From the NCBI GenBank assembly GCA_938023905.1, contig CALJCO010000134.1, positions 1 through 39,142 on the forward strand: a stretch of DNA of 39,142 nt, given 5' to 3'. Shown in pieces: positions 30,832 through 39,142 of the stretch. This DNA comes from an uncultured Collinsella sp. (lineage in GTDB: Bacteria; Actinomycetota; Coriobacteriia; Coriobacteriales; Coriobacteriaceae). Each line of letters begins with the position of its first letter. Position 1 is the stretch's first letter. The notes below the pieces were generated by a model, which was given only the letters and a program-made list of their open reading frames with translations, searched no databases and was not told the DNA's origin. The translations under genes were made by a program, and so were the position numbers.

Positions 30832-31660
30832 TGATGGCCTCCTTATGGGCAGCGAAATCGGCGATGATCTGGGCATATTCCTCGTCGTTGGGCAGGTGAT
30901 GATGCCAGGCGGCCTTGTCCTCCATAACAGACGAGCCATAGCCCTTCACCGTGTTGAGGATGATAACCGTGGGCTTTCCCTTGGTCTCGGCCGCAAGCGT
31001 CAGCGCGGCGTCGATGGCCTGAATGTCGTTGCCCGGAATGGAGAGCACGTTCCAACCGAAAGCGGCCCAGCGCTCCTCCTGTGAGTCCTGCTTCATGACG
31101 TCCTCGGTGCTGCCGCTGATCTGCAGGCGATTGCGGTCCACGAGCGCGCACAGGTTATCGAGCTGGTAGTTGCCGCCGCTCATGGCGCCCTCCCAGACCG
31201 AGCCCTCGGCAAGCTCGCCGTCGCCCATGATGGTGTAGACGCGGTAGTCGCGGCCGTCCATCTTGCCGGCAAGCGCCATGCCGACGGCCACGGGCAGACC
31301 ATGGCCCAGCGAGCCCGAGTTCATCTCGATGCCCTTGAGCTTGTTGTTGGGGTGGCCGATGTAGGGGCTGCCGAACTTAGAGAAGCGGGCCTTGACGTCG
31401 TCGAGGTCCAGATAGCCCTCGTGGCAGAGCACCGCGTAGTAGGCCTCCATGGCGTGGCCCTTGGAGAGCACGAAGCGATCGCGGTTGGGATCGTCGACGG
31501 TCTCGGGAGAAATGTTGAGGTGGTTGGCATAGAGGGTCATCAGCGCATCGATGACCGACATGTCGCCGCCGATGTGCCCGCCAGCGCCAGCCATGATGAT
31601 ATCGACGCAATCGCGTCGAAGGTCCCAACGCAGGGACTCAAGCTCTTCGATAGTTGCCAT
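30824..31660 (-). CDS. Transketolase-like protein, N-terminal (TPP-binding) subunit
   Basis: 278 residues. The thiamine diphosphate motif GDGELAEGSVWEGAMSGGNYQLDNLCALVDRNRLQ (GDG...N) is intact. GHIGGDMSVIDALMTLY, LSKGHAMEAYYAVL and GSLGHGLPVAVGMALAGK are the usual N-terminal segments. AGGAGAG precedes ATG 31660, which follows the isomerase stop by only 2 nt. Together with the next gene it makes a complete transketolase. The operon order is isomerase, N, C, kinase. Confidence 0.93.
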   Translation of the reverse strand: MATIEELESLRWDLRRDCVDIIMAGAGGHIGGDMSVIDALMTLYANHLNISPETVDDPNRDRFVLSKGHAMEAYYAVLCHEGYLDLDDVKARFSKFGSPYIGHPNNKLKGIEMNSGSLGHGLPVAVGMALAGKMDGRDYRVYTIMGDGELAEGSVWEGAMSGGNYQLDNLCALVDRNRLQISGSTEDVMKQDSQEERWAAFGWNVLSIPGNDIQAIDAALTLAAETKGKPTVIILNTVKGYGSSVMEDKAAWHHHLPNDEEYAQIIADFAAHKEAING

Positions 31661-31662
31661 TT

Positions 31663-33063
31663 CTACTCTCCTCGCAGGTAAGCTTTGACGTCTTCTTCGA
31701 TGGGGTCGTACAGGTCGGGGACAATGCCGATGTACTTGCACGCCTCGTAGAGCACCGGCACCACGTTGGCGTGAATGGCGACGCAGTGGTGGATGTAGGG
31801 ACCCTCGACGATCTTGGCCTCGAGGCGCTTGAGGTTGTCGACCTCGACCCACAGGTAGGTGCCCATGCCGGCCGGGCCGTCGATGCCGCGGGCGTTGCCC
31901 AGCAGCAGCGAGTACTCGCCGTTGTCGCCGTCAAAGCGGGCAAGGGTGAGGTCGCCGTGCTTGGCCTCGGCCGTCAGCGCGCCGGGGTGATCGAAGGCCA
32001 GCGGATAGGTGAGCTTGGGCTTGACGGCCGCGCAGCTGCAGGGCCAGGGGCCGCAGTGCTGCAGCAGCTCGCCGTTCTCGTTATCGGGATGACGCACGGT
32101 CCAGTCGGCGAACATGCCGCGGTGACGGCCCAGGTCGGCGGCCTCGACCATCAGCGCGGTGATAGCGCCATGGATGTCGGTCTCGCAGACGATGGGGATG
32201 CCCATCTCGTTGAGGATTGCGTTGGCGGCGCAGGGCATAATGCCCAACTCGTCCTGCAGGGCGTTCCAGCACTGGATGGCGCCGGCGTTGCAGCCGTACT
32301 TCTCGACCAGGCGCTTCATGGCAATGGCGAGTCCTGCGACCGCAGGAACCTTGTCTTCGGGGATGCAGATCTCAAAGCTGTCACCAATGTGGGCGAGCAT
32401 GGTTGCCATGGCCTGCTCGTCAGCCTGGGCGTCGCGCACGGCCTGGACAAGCTCGGTCATGGGGATGGGCGAAAGCTGGATGTTGAACTTCTCGAGCAGC
32501 TCGCCCTCGTTGCACATGGTCGACCAGAAATCGAACGGACGGGTGGCCATCTGCAGGATGCGGGTGTGCTTGAAAGTCTTGACCACGTTGCACACGGCCA
32601 AAAAGTCCCAGACACCGCGCTCGAACTCGGGATCGGTCAGACGGCAGTTGGTCATGTAGGTGAAGGGAACCTGGAAGCGACGCAGGACCTTGCCGGTGGC
32701 GAACAGGCCGCACTGGCTATCGCGCAGACGGGTGCCGTCGGGCTCGGGGCGCTCGTCGCGCGGACCCCACAGCAGCACGGGCAAGCCGAGCTCGCGGGCA
32801 AGGCGGGCGCAGACATACTCGGTACCAAAGTTGGCGTGGCAGAGCATGATGCCGTCGACGCCCTCGGCGCGGAACTTCTCGACGATAGGCGCGATATGGC
32901 TGTCGTCGAACAGCAGGCCCTCGTCGTTGATGTCGTCGATATCCACAATCTCGACGCCGATCTCGCGCAGGCGATCAGCCGTAAGGCCGCGATACTTGAT
33001 CGCGTCCGGCGCGCTAAAGATGCTACGGCGCGTGGGCACAAAACCGAGCTTGATCTTATCCAT
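31663..33063 (-). CDS. L-fucose/L-arabinose isomerase-like protein
   Basis: 466 residues, cytoplasmic, COG2407-type. N-terminal Rossmann-like domains (KLGFVPTRRSIFS, DGIMLCHANFGTEYVCARLARELGLPVLLWGPRDE); middle domain with QCWNALQDELGIMPCAANAILNEMGIPIVCETDIHGAITALMV, where the Glu and Asp (CETDIHG) are the expected metal ligands; C-terminal part with HCVAIHANVVPVLYE, whose His is the third likely ligand. The family interconverts aldoses and ketoses. First gene of the operon, with an AGTAAACAGA/TCTGTTTACT inverted repeat upstream. GGGGAGGAC precedes the ATG. The substrate is unknown; a pentose is likely. Confidence 0.85.
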   Translation of the reverse strand: MDKIKLGFVPTRRSIFSAPDAIKYRGLTADRLREIGVEIVDIDDINDEGLLFDDSHIAPIVEKFRAEGVDGIMLCHANFGTEYVCARLARELGLPVLLWGPRDERPEPDGTRLRDSQCGLFATGKVLRRFQVPFTYMTNCRLTDPEFERGVWDFLAVCNVVKTFKHTRILQMATRPFDFWSTMCNEGELLEKFNIQLSPIPMTELVQAVRDAQADEQAMATMLAHIGDSFEICIPEDKVPAVAGLAIAMKRLVEKYGCNAGAIQCWNALQDELGIMPCAANAILNEMGIPIVCETDIHGAITALMVEAADLGRHRGMFADWTVRHPDNENGELLQHCGPWPCSCAAVKPKLTYPLAFDHPGALTAEAKHGDLTLARFDGDNGEYSLLLGNARGIDGPAGMGTYLWVEVDNLKRLEAKIVEGPYIHHCVAIHANVVPVLYEACKYIGIVPDLYDPIEEDVKAYLRGE

Positions 33064-33089
33064 GTACGTCCTCCCCTAGTCACATGTTC

Positions 33090-33126
33090 AGTAAACAGAC
33101 GCATGTTTCGTTTTGTTCTGTTTACT
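33090..33126. promoter_or_regulatory. Candidate LacI-type operator, AGTAAACAGA-N17-TCTGTTTACT
   Basis: Perfect 10-bp arms, 27-63 bp upstream of the isomerase start, in the promoter region of the isomerase-transketolase-kinase operon. It shares half-sites with the other TAAACA/TGTTTA sites of the window. Confidence 0.6.
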
Positions 33127-33232
33127 AAATGTTTTACTCTTCTGTTTAGAAGTTTAGCGCGAAATACCCGTAGACGGTAGAGAAATCAGCCTAAACGGTA
33201 TGTAAACAATCTGAACATACAAGGGAAACAAA

Positions 33233-33256
33233 AAGAGGACCCCGAAGGATCCTCTT
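33233..33256 (-). terminator. Terminator of the lacI gene
   Basis: On the minus strand AAGAGGATCC, loop TTCG, then GGGTCCTCTT, followed by TTTG: a stem with UUCG tetraloop and U-run. Confidence 0.8.
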
Positions 33257-33320
33257 CTGAATGGCACTATGTTAACTGCCCTAGCGAGCTTTGGCACGCT
33301 GCAGGCAATGCCGTCTCCGC

Positions 33321-34331
33321 CTAGATTTCGCGCACGCTCTGGCGCTCGACAAAATAGGTCGACACGGCCGTTTTGCAGGTGTAGCTCTTGGGATTGCGGA
33401 TGTTGCCCACCAGGCGGCGCACCGCGATCTCACCCACCTCGTGCTTGGGAACATGCACCGTGGTGAGCGGCGGGTTGGAAAAAGCGCCCAGAGATAGGTC
33501 GTCAAAGCCGATGATCGAGACATCCTCGGGCACGCAAATGCCGTGCTCGTTGAACGCGCGCATGGCACCCACGGCGAGCACGTCGTTCTCGGCAAAGAAA
33601 GCCGTCGGCAGGTCGTCGTGCGAGGCATTGTCGAGCCACGCGCCCATGTCGCGATAAGCGCCCTCGAGCGTGGTGCCCAGCGTGACGCGCCATGCCGGAT
33701 TGGCCTCGAGGTCCGCATCCTCAAGCGCTTGGCGATAGCCGCGCTCGCGGTCCTTAAAGTTGCGGATACGAAGGTCGCCCGCCAGATAGCCGATTTGCTT
33801 GTGACCTTTCTCGATAAGGTAGTCCACGGCACGCAGCACCGAATCGGTATTGGCAATGACCACGGCATCAAAGTACTGGCGGTCGCTCCAGCCATCGAGC
33901 ACAATCAGGTGGGCGGCGGCGTTAGCGAACAGGGCGTAGTCCTCCTCGCCCAACTCCGTACCCATTAGTACAATAGCGGCGGCCGGATCGGCAATCAGGC
34001 CCTCGACCTGCGGACGCACGGCGTCTAGGTCGCTAAAGTCGAGCGAGACAAAACTCGTGCTCATGCCGTGGCGACGCGCCTGGCGCTCCACGCCCTCGAT
34101 GACCGCGGGGTGGAAGGTGCTCTCGTCCAGGATGGCGCCCGTCTTGCGCGCGAGCACAAACTGGATGCTCTCGAGCTGCGTCGACTGCTGATAGCCGAGC
34201 GACTGCGCGCACTCCAGGATGACTTTGGCGGTCTCCTCGCTCACGCTGCGCTTGCGGTTGAGCGCGTTGGACACGGTTGCGGGCGAAAAACCGGTGATGC
34301 GGCTGATCTCGCGAACACTTGCTTTGGCCAT
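33321..34331 (-). CDS. LacI-family transcriptional regulator
   Basis: 336 residues. HTH ~1-48 (ASVREISRITGFSPATVSNALNRKRSVSEETAKVILE) with the hinge helix following, then a periplasmic-binding-protein-like sugar domain (GLIADPAAAIVLMGTEL, GYLAGDLRIRNFKDRERGYRQAL, AVGAMRAFNEHGICVPEDVSIIGFDDLSLGAFSNPPLTTVHVP). It sits between the isomerase operon and the nucleoside-hydrolase/ribokinase operon and probably represses at least one of them and itself. GGGGGAACA precedes ATG 34331. The inducer is unknown. Confidence 0.92.
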   Translation of the reverse strand: MAKASVREISRITGFSPATVSNALNRKRSVSEETAKVILECAQSLGYQQSTQLESIQFVLARKTGAILDESTFHPAVIEGVERQARRHGMSTSFVSLDFSDLDAVRPQVEGLIADPAAAIVLMGTELGEEDYALFANAAAHLIVLDGWSDRQYFDAVVIANTDSVLRAVDYLIEKGHKQIGYLAGDLRIRNFKDRERGYRQALEDADLEANPAWRVTLGTTLEGAYRDMGAWLDNASHDDLPTAFFAENDVLAVGAMRAFNEHGICVPEDVSIIGFDDLSLGAFSNPPLTTVHVPKHEVGEIAVRRLVGNIRNPKSYTCKTAVSTYFVERQSVREI

Positions 34332-34414
34332 TGTTCCCCCTAGCAACGGTCGTGGCGGAGCATCGTGGCCTGACCGCCCCGTGACTCGACAACTAAACGA
34401 CCGCAAATTCAATC

Positions 34415-34436
34415 TAAACAGAATAGTAAATGTTTA
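34415..34436. promoter_or_regulatory. Candidate operator TAAACA-N10-TGTTTA at lacI
   Basis: Inverted 6-bp half-sites, 84-105 bp upstream of the lacI start. Suggests autoregulation. Confidence 0.45.
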
Positions 34437-34514
34437 ATAGCTAGTTTAGCCTGTTGTCAAGCGAAGCGACGCGACTATTCCCCCAACGGGCGTATTTACT
34501 CGGTAGCTAAAAAA

Positions 34515-34546
34515 GCCCGTCCCAAATTGACTACATGGGACGGGGC
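34515..34546 (-). terminator. Terminator of the ribokinase/nucleoside hydrolase operon
   Basis: On the minus strand GCCCCGTCCCA pairs with TGGGACGGGC and runs into TTTTTT. Its left arm and loop (AAAAAGCCCGTCCCAAATTG) strongly resemble the luxS leader at 28120-28150. Confidence 0.88.
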
Positions 34547-34557
34547 GTGAAAATCAT

Positions 34558-35532
34558 TTAGCCCAGGACACGAGCCATACGGGCCTTGAACTCGGACAGG
34601 AAGCGCGGGGCGTCCACGGTGAGCGCCACGAGCGCGCTCTTATCCGGATCGGACAGACGGTGCTCGTCACAGATAGTGCGGCCGCGGTACTCGCCCAGCA
34701 GGTCGACACGAAGATTGCAGCCGAGCGCACCCACGAGCGTGGGATCAATCGCCACGGCAACCGCCAGCGGATCGTGCAGCGCGCAGCCGCCCAGGTAGGG
34801 CGCGTTCATTTCGTACGAACCGATATAGTGCTCGACCATGCTCGCAAACGCGCAGCCAGCCATAGTGCCCGAGCCCGTCCAGCCGGCAACGTCGCGACGT
34901 GTGAGCACCACGCGGTGCGTCACATCCAAGCCCACCATGGTGAGCTTGCGGCCCGAGCGCAACACGGCGTCGGCAGCCTCGGGGTCGCCCGCCATGTTGG
35001 CCTCGGCGCCCGCGCTCACGTTGCCGGGCACGGTAAGCGCACCGCCCATCACGACCACGCGGCCGATGGACATCATCGCCGCCGCATCGCGCTCCAGGGC
35101 AAGCGCCAGATTGGTGAGCGGACCGGTCGCCACGTAGATCAGATCGGGGCCATAGGTACGCGCGGCATCGATCAGATAATCGACCGCCGCATTGCCATCG
35201 GCCGAGGTCGCCCCCACCGGCTCGTACGGCGAGGCGGGCACGCTTGCGCCGCCAATGCCGTTCTTGCCGTGGATAAGCGTAGTGGACGCTGGCGGCGTGT
35301 AGGGTTCGGTCGCCTTCATGGGACGATCGGCGCCCAGGTACACCGGAACCTCGGGGCGACCCAACAGGTCGAGCACCGCCAAGCAGTTGTGCGCCGACTG
35401 CTCGACGCGCACGTTGCCAAAGCACGTGGTGATGCCGACAAGCTCCACCTCGGGGCTCGCGATGGCATAGGCGAGCGCCATCGCATCGTCCACACCCATA
35501 TCCAGATCAAGGATCAGCTTCTTGGTTGCCAT
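34558..35532 (-). CDS. Ribonucleoside hydrolase (inosine/uridine-preferring family)
   Basis: 324 residues, cytoplasmic, full family length. The Ca2+-binding Asp cluster is LILDLDMGVDDAMALAYA (family consensus DTDPGxDDA; here DMGVDDA), with LIYVATGPLTNLALAL, VVVMGGALTVPGNVSAGAEANMAGDPEAA, and CALHDPLAVAVAIDP holding the late metal and acid residues. Hydrolyses nucleosides to base and ribose. It follows ribokinase by 30 bp in the same operon, so released ribose would be phosphorylated at once. Strong terminator downstream. Ribosome site AGTAGAAC-like, weak. Base preference is unknown. Confidence 0.92.
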   Translation of the reverse strand: MATKKLILDLDMGVDDAMALAYAIASPEVELVGITTCFGNVRVEQSAHNCLAVLDLLGRPEVPVYLGADRPMKATEPYTPPASTTLIHGKNGIGGASVPASPYEPVGATSADGNAAVDYLIDAARTYGPDLIYVATGPLTNLALALERDAAAMMSIGRVVVMGGALTVPGNVSAGAEANMAGDPEAADAVLRSGRKLTMVGLDVTHRVVLTRRDVAGWTGSGTMAGCAFASMVEHYIGSYEMNAPYLGGCALHDPLAVAVAIDPTLVGALGCNLRVDLLGEYRGRTICDEHRLSDPDKSALVALTVDAPRFLSEFKARMARVLG

Positions 35533-35562
35533 TGTTCTACTCCGCTTCTCCGTCTTTATCGT

Positions 35563-36525
35563 TTAACCAAACCAATGTTCAACTTCGGCGCGCGTGGGAA
35601 TCGATTGCTGAGCGCCCAGGCGCGACACCGTCACTGCCGAGGCGCGAGCACCCGCGGCCATGCACTCAAAGAGCGACAGGCCCTCCAGACGAGCTGCAGC
35701 AAGCGCGCCAATAAATGTATCGCCCGCGGCCGTCGTATCGACCACCACGCTCGAAAGCGCCGGCATGCGCAGCGGCTCACCGCCATCGCCGAGCGTAACC
35801 GAGCCGGCGCCGCCCAGCGTGATGACCGCGGCGCCGGCGCCCTTGTCGAGCAGCGCATTGAGCGCGGCGACGCAGCTCGCATCATCTGTGGGCAGAATGC
35901 CCGTCAGCACCTGGCACTCGGTCTCGTTGGGGCAGACCAGGTCGACCGCAGGCCACGCTCCTGCCGGCAGGTCGCAGGCGGGCGCCGGGTTAAAGATCGT
36001 ATAGAACCCCAGCTCGTGAGCGCAAGAAAGCGCCGCGGCCGTTGCTGCAAGGTCACATTCGCCCTGGGCAATAAAGACGCTTCCGGCAGCCGGGGCAATC
36101 TCGCTGGCATCGCCGTCGAGCTCGTCGGCCACCAAGCGCCTCAGTGCGCGGGCAACGTCCTCGCCCGCAAGCGCATGGTTGGCGCCCGGCGACAGCACGA
36201 TGCGGTTGTCGCTCTCACAGCGAATGATAGTCGCGGTACCGGTCTCCACGTCATCGCGACGCGCCACAAACTCAACGCCCACGCCGGCATCCTGGAGCCC
36301 TGCCACAAGCGCATCGCCAAAGGTATCGCGCCCAACAGCGCCAATCATGCACGTGCGCGCACCCATGCGCGCAGCGGCAACGGCCTGATTGGCTCCCTTA
36401 CCGCCGGCGTTGGTGATAAAACCGCTGCCACCGACGGTCTCGCCCGCGCGCGGCATGCGCTCGCACGCCACCGAAAGGTCCATGTTCATGCTGCCGAACA
36501 CCGCAACGATGCTGTGATCCGCCAT
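35563..36525 (-). CDS. rbsK: Ribokinase (PfkB family)
   Basis: 320 residues. GSMNMDLSV at the start, first PfkB signature TNAGGKGANQAVAAARMGA, the region FNPAPACDLPAGAWPAVDLVCPNETE, and second signature VVDTTAAGDTFIGALAAA with the catalytic Asp. Makes ribose-5-phosphate from ribose. GAGGAGG precedes ATG 36525. First gene of a two-gene operon with the nucleoside hydrolase. Other PfkB sugar kinases are possible, but the context supports ribose. Confidence 0.92.
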   Translation of the reverse strand: MADHSIVAVFGSMNMDLSVACERMPRAGETVGGSGFITNAGGKGANQAVAAARMGARTCMIGAVGRDTFGDALVAGLQDAGVGVEFVARRDDVETGTATIIRCESDNRIVLSPGANHALAGEDVARALRRLVADELDGDASEIAPAAGSVFIAQGECDLAATAAALSCAHELGFYTIFNPAPACDLPAGAWPAVDLVCPNETECQVLTGILPTDDASCVAALNALLDKGAGAAVITLGGAGSVTLGDGGEPLRMPALSSVVVDTTAAGDTFIGALAAARLEGLSLFECMAAGARASAVTVSRLGAQQSIPTRAEVEHWFG

Positions 36526-36667
36526 GGAAACCTCCTCGTCTTCAGGCTTTGCGCCCACCGTCGACCAACGATTGTGCACTCTCGCACCCCCTATAACTTT
36601 AGTCCACTTTGATGTGGACGCGCGCTTGAGCTTGCGCCAGCAGCAAGCATTCACAGGGGTAGGCAGC

Positions 36668-36673
36668 TACAAT
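36668..36673 (+). promoter_or_regulatory. Possible -10 of the acyltransferase gene
   Basis: TACAAT 40 bp before the start codon, without a recognisable -35 at the normal distance. Confidence 0.3.
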
Positions 36674-36712
36674 GAATACGTGCTGATTATTCTCGTCATT
36701 GGATGATGTATT

Positions 36713-38929
36713 ATGGAACAATTCTCGCAATCGGGCTCGCGCGGTCGACGCCGCACGGGCAACGAGCCGGCGCCGCACGAACGCGTGAAGGGCGAGCGCC
36801 GTGCCAACGAGCCGCGACGCACCGCGAGCCCCCATCGCGCTTCTGCCAACAACGCGGGCCGCGCCAACACTCCCGCCGCGGAGCAGACGCCTGCTCGCCC
36901 CAAGTCCCGCTACATCCCTGCCCTTGACGGCCTGCGCACGCTTGCCGTCGTCGCGGTGGTGCTCTATCACCTCAACCTCACGTGGGCTCAGGGCGGCCTG
37001 CTTGGCGTCACGATCTTCTTTGTGCTTTCGGGCTATCTGATCACGCGCTTGCTGCTCAACGAAGTCGCTAAGACCGGTCGCATCGACCTTAAGAGCTTCT
37101 GGATTCGCCGCATCCGTCGCCTGGTCCCCGCCGTGGTAACGGTAGTGTTCGTGACCTGCGCGCTGTGCACCATCTTTAACCACGTGATGCTCACCAAGAT
37201 GCGCCCCGACATTCTGCCGTCACTGCTGTTCTTTAACAACTGGTGGCAGATTGCCCAAAACGTCTCGTACTTCAATGCTCTGGGCGACCCCTCGCCGCTC
37301 ACGCACTTTTGGTCGCTTGCCATCGAGGAACAGTTCTACCTGATTTGGCCGCCACTGCTGTTTGCCATGGTATCCATGCATGTGAGCAAGCCCAACACGC
37401 GCCGCTTGGTTCTGGGCCTTGCCGCGGTATCTGCCCTCGCCATGATGGTGCTTTACAACCCTGCCGCCGACCCCAGCCGCGTGTACTACGGCACCGACAC
37501 CCGCGTGTTCTCGCTACTGCTGGGTGCCTGGATGGCCTTTATCCCCGATCGCGACCTGGCGCCAGTGCGTCTCGCTCATCGTTTGGGGCTCAATCGCCTG
37601 GCTGGCGCCGCCAAGCACGACAAGAACGCCGAGGGCAAACCTAGCGAGAAGGCCGACGAATCAGCCGAGACCGCCCCGGCACAGCCGAGCGCCCTCGTGC
37701 GCTTTTGGTCCTCGCCCACATCCATCGATGTGTTGGGCGTCGTGGGTCTGGTTGGCCTTGCCGCCATGGTCGCGCTCACCAACGGCTACACCGCGTTCCA
37801 GTATCGCGGCGGCACGCTGCTGTGCTCGGTCCTCACGCTCATGGTCATCGCGGCCTGCGTGCAGCCCCAGGGAATGGTTGCCCGCGCGCTGTCCGCCGAG
37901 CCGCTCGTGTGGGTTGGCAAGCGCTCGTACAGCATCTACCTGTGGCACTATCCCCTGCTGTTGCTCATGAACCCGGTCGCCAACATCAACGATACACCGT
38001 GGTGGCAGTACATCTTGCAGGTACTTGTGGTGGTCGCCGTGGCCGAATGCTCATATCGCTTTATCGAAACGCCGTTTAGAAAGGGCGCCTTTGAGCGCAC
38101 CGTATCCGAGTTCCGCGACGGCACCGCCACGCCCGCCAACTGGGCACGCGCGCACGTCCCTGTCTGCGCAACCTGCGCTGTCGTGTTGGTCGTTGCACTG
38201 GGCGGCCTGATCTTTGTGCCGGAGACCTCCGCACTGAGCGGTGAGGGCGCCGAAGTCCTCAACAAGGAAGCCAAAAACACCGCGCCCGCCGACCAACAGG
38301 CGGCCGACGACACCGACAAGGACAACGACGGCTTCCCCGATGGCTCCTACGATTTGCTTATGATCGGTGACTCCGTGTCGCTGCGCGCCGTTGATTCCTT
38401 TGACGGCGTGTTCCCGCACAGCCATATCGATGCCGAAAAGGGCCGCCAGTTTGATGCGGGCCGCGCGACATTTGAGGGCTATCTCCAACAGAACCTTGCC
38501 GGCAAGATCGTGGTCTTTGCGCTGGGCACCAACGGCTTGGTAACCGACGATCAGATCGACGCCATCATGGCCGATGCAGGAGATAAGCGTATTGTGGTGT
38601 TTGTGAACACACGCAGCCCGCAGCCGTGGGTTGGCTCTACCAACCAGGCCATCGCCAACGCCGCTACGCGCTACAAGAACGTGCGCGTTATCGACTGGTA
38701 CGGATACAGCGCCAACCGCAACGACCTGTTCGATGGCGATGGCACGCACCTATCGACCGCTGGCGTGACTGAGTACCTCAACTTGATCCACGATGCCGTC
38801 AAGAAGGACCTGCCCGTGCACCCCGAAGATCACGTCAACGATCCGCAGCCGGCAGCCGTCAAGTCTGCCACCGACGCGCTCGTCAATGCGCTCGCTCTCA
38901 AGCCGCACAAGCTGGGCACCGACAAGTAA
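36713..38929 (+). CDS. OatA-like O-acetyltransferase (acyltransferase-3 plus SGNH domain)
   Basis: 738 residues. A basic, disordered N-terminus (~1-65) stays in the cytoplasm. An acyltransferase-3 domain of ~10 helices follows (YIPALDGLRTLAVVAVVLYHLN, FFVLSGYLITRLL, FWIRRIRRLVPA, THFWSLAIEEQFYLIWP, RSYSIYLWHYPLLLL). After a final helix, an extracytoplasmic SGNH domain begins ~545: LLMIGDSVSLRA (nucleophile Ser), FALGTNG (oxyanion) and DGTHLS (Asp/His). This two-domain layout is that of OatA peptidoglycan O-acetyltransferases that confer lysozyme resistance; related proteins acetylate other envelope glycans. A cytoplasmic insertion (KHDKNAEGKPSEKADESAETAP) lies between helices. The ribosome site is weak. 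Confidence 0.88.
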   Translation: MEQFSQSGSRGRRRTGNEPAPHERVKGERRANEPRRTASPHRASANNAGRANTPAAEQTPARPKSRYIPALDGLRTLAVVAVVLYHLNLTWAQGGLLGVTIFFVLSGYLITRLLLNEVAKTGRIDLKSFWIRRIRRLVPAVVTVVFVTCALCTIFNHVMLTKMRPDILPSLLFFNNWWQIAQNVSYFNALGDPSPLTHFWSLAIEEQFYLIWPPLLFAMVSMHVSKPNTRRLVLGLAAVSALAMMVLYNPAADPSRVYYGTDTRVFSLLLGAWMAFIPDRDLAPVRLAHRLGLNRLAGAAKHDKNAEGKPSEKADESAETAPAQPSALVRFWSSPTSIDVLGVVGLVGLAAMVALTNGYTAFQYRGGTLLCSVLTLMVIAACVQPQGMVARALSAEPLVWVGKRSYSIYLWHYPLLLLMNPVANINDTPWWQYILQVLVVVAVAECSYRFIETPFRKGAFERTVSEFRDGTATPANWARAHVPVCATCAVVLVVALGGLIFVPETSALSGEGAEVLNKEAKNTAPADQQAADDTDKDNDGFPDGSYDLLMIGDSVSLRAVDSFDGVFPHSHIDAEKGRQFDAGRATFEGYLQQNLAGKIVVFALGTNGLVTDDQIDAIMADAGDKRIVVFVNTRSPQPWVGSTNQAIANAATRYKNVRVIDWYGYSANRNDLFDGDGTHLSTAGVTEYLNLIHDAVKKDLPVHPEDHVNDPQPAAVKSATDALVNALALKPHKLGTDK

Positions 38930-38952
38930 CCCGCAGCGCAAACTTCCCACAT

Positions 38953-38988
38953 CCGGAGGGGTGCCCGCCACGGCAGGCACCCCTCCGG
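38953..38988 (+). terminator. Hairpin after the acyltransferase gene
   Basis: CCGGAGGGGTGCC (38953-38965) pairs perfectly with 38976-38988 around a 10-nt loop. No U-run follows. Probable terminator. The ~150 bp beyond it contain GGGACGTTCCTTATG- and GGACGCCTC-like fragments that look like decayed repeats, and no gene. Confidence 0.65.
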
Positions 38989-39142
38989 CAGTTAGGGACG
39001 TTCCTTATGTGCCGGCACCCAGGGACACTCCTGACACAGCCGAGGAACGCCCTCCTTGCGACCGAATTCTGGACGCCTCGCCACCCCGAGCGTTGTTTCC
39101 GGTAGCGTGCAGAGATGTGGTGTAAGAGGCGGGGCATGCCCC

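Noticed and set aside
31654..33180. 508-codon plus-strand frame opposite the isomerase gene
   Set aside because: Antisense to a well-supported isomerase; no recognisable domain or ribosome site.

Overview
The window looks like a stretch of a high-GC gut actinobacterium of the Coriobacteriia, most probably Collinsella or a close relative. This is inferred from base composition, the carbohydrate-rich gene content, and the many palindromic intergenic repeats. I cannot run a database search, so the taxonomy is provisional. No rRNA, tRNA or CRISPR array was seen. The left end cuts into a gene.

Layout. Positions 1-4160 hold the C-terminal part of a large glycoside hydrolase, an apparently complete IS110-superfamily element (IS1111 type, 13-bp inverted repeats at 1561 and 3071) and an RpiR/SIS-domain sugar-phosphate regulator. 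Positions 4160-9370 hold an XRE regulator fused to a desulfoferrodoxin/superoxide-reductase module, pyrE, a possible 23-codon small ORF and an MgtA-type Mg2+ P-type ATPase. Positions 9370-15920 hold a second carbohydrate block: a DUF4038 (apiosidase-like) hydrolase, a PTS EIIBC permease, an alpha/beta esterase with an Ig-like N-terminus, and a DUF1593 nucleoside-hydrolase-like protein. Positions 16180-20480 hold a four-gene envelope-stress-like operon: a DUF4428 zinc ribbon, a YdjG-like zinc-ribbon membrane protein, a YdjI-like SPFH protein and a lipoprotein. Positions 20670-24590 hold a translationally coupled signalling operon: a membrane sensor with a degenerate kinase end, a NarX-type histidine kinase and a NarL/LuxR-type response regulator. 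Positions 25060-28100 hold a GH1 6-phospho-beta-glucosidase, a DUF4867 protein and luxS. Positions 28250-36525 hold a LacI-controlled pentose region, all on the minus strand: an L-fucose-isomerase-like enzyme, split transketolase N and C subunits and an FGGY kinase, then the LacI regulator, then a ribokinase/nucleoside-hydrolase operon. The window ends with an OatA-like O-acetyltransferase.

How the genes may work together. The isomerase, split transketolase and FGGY kinase have the composition of the transketolase route for the branched pentose D-apiose (apiose to apulose, to apulose-4-phosphate, to DHAP plus xylulose-5-phosphate). An apiosidase-like hydrolase lies in the same window. This is the most attractive functional hypothesis, but it is inference. 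Motifs built from TAAACA/TGTTTA half-sites lie in front of the isomerase operon, the lacI gene, the PTS gene and the esterase gene, suggesting a shared regulon. None of the hydrolases with a visible start has a signal peptide, so they probably act in the cytoplasm on imported oligosaccharides.

Intergenic DNA is unusually structured. At least five palindromic repeat families are visible. One is a composite element whose two copies keep a perfect 18-bp stem by a compensatory base change. Many gene ends carry clear intrinsic terminators, and one, between the FGGY kinase and luxS, has competing hairpins like a terminator/antiterminator.
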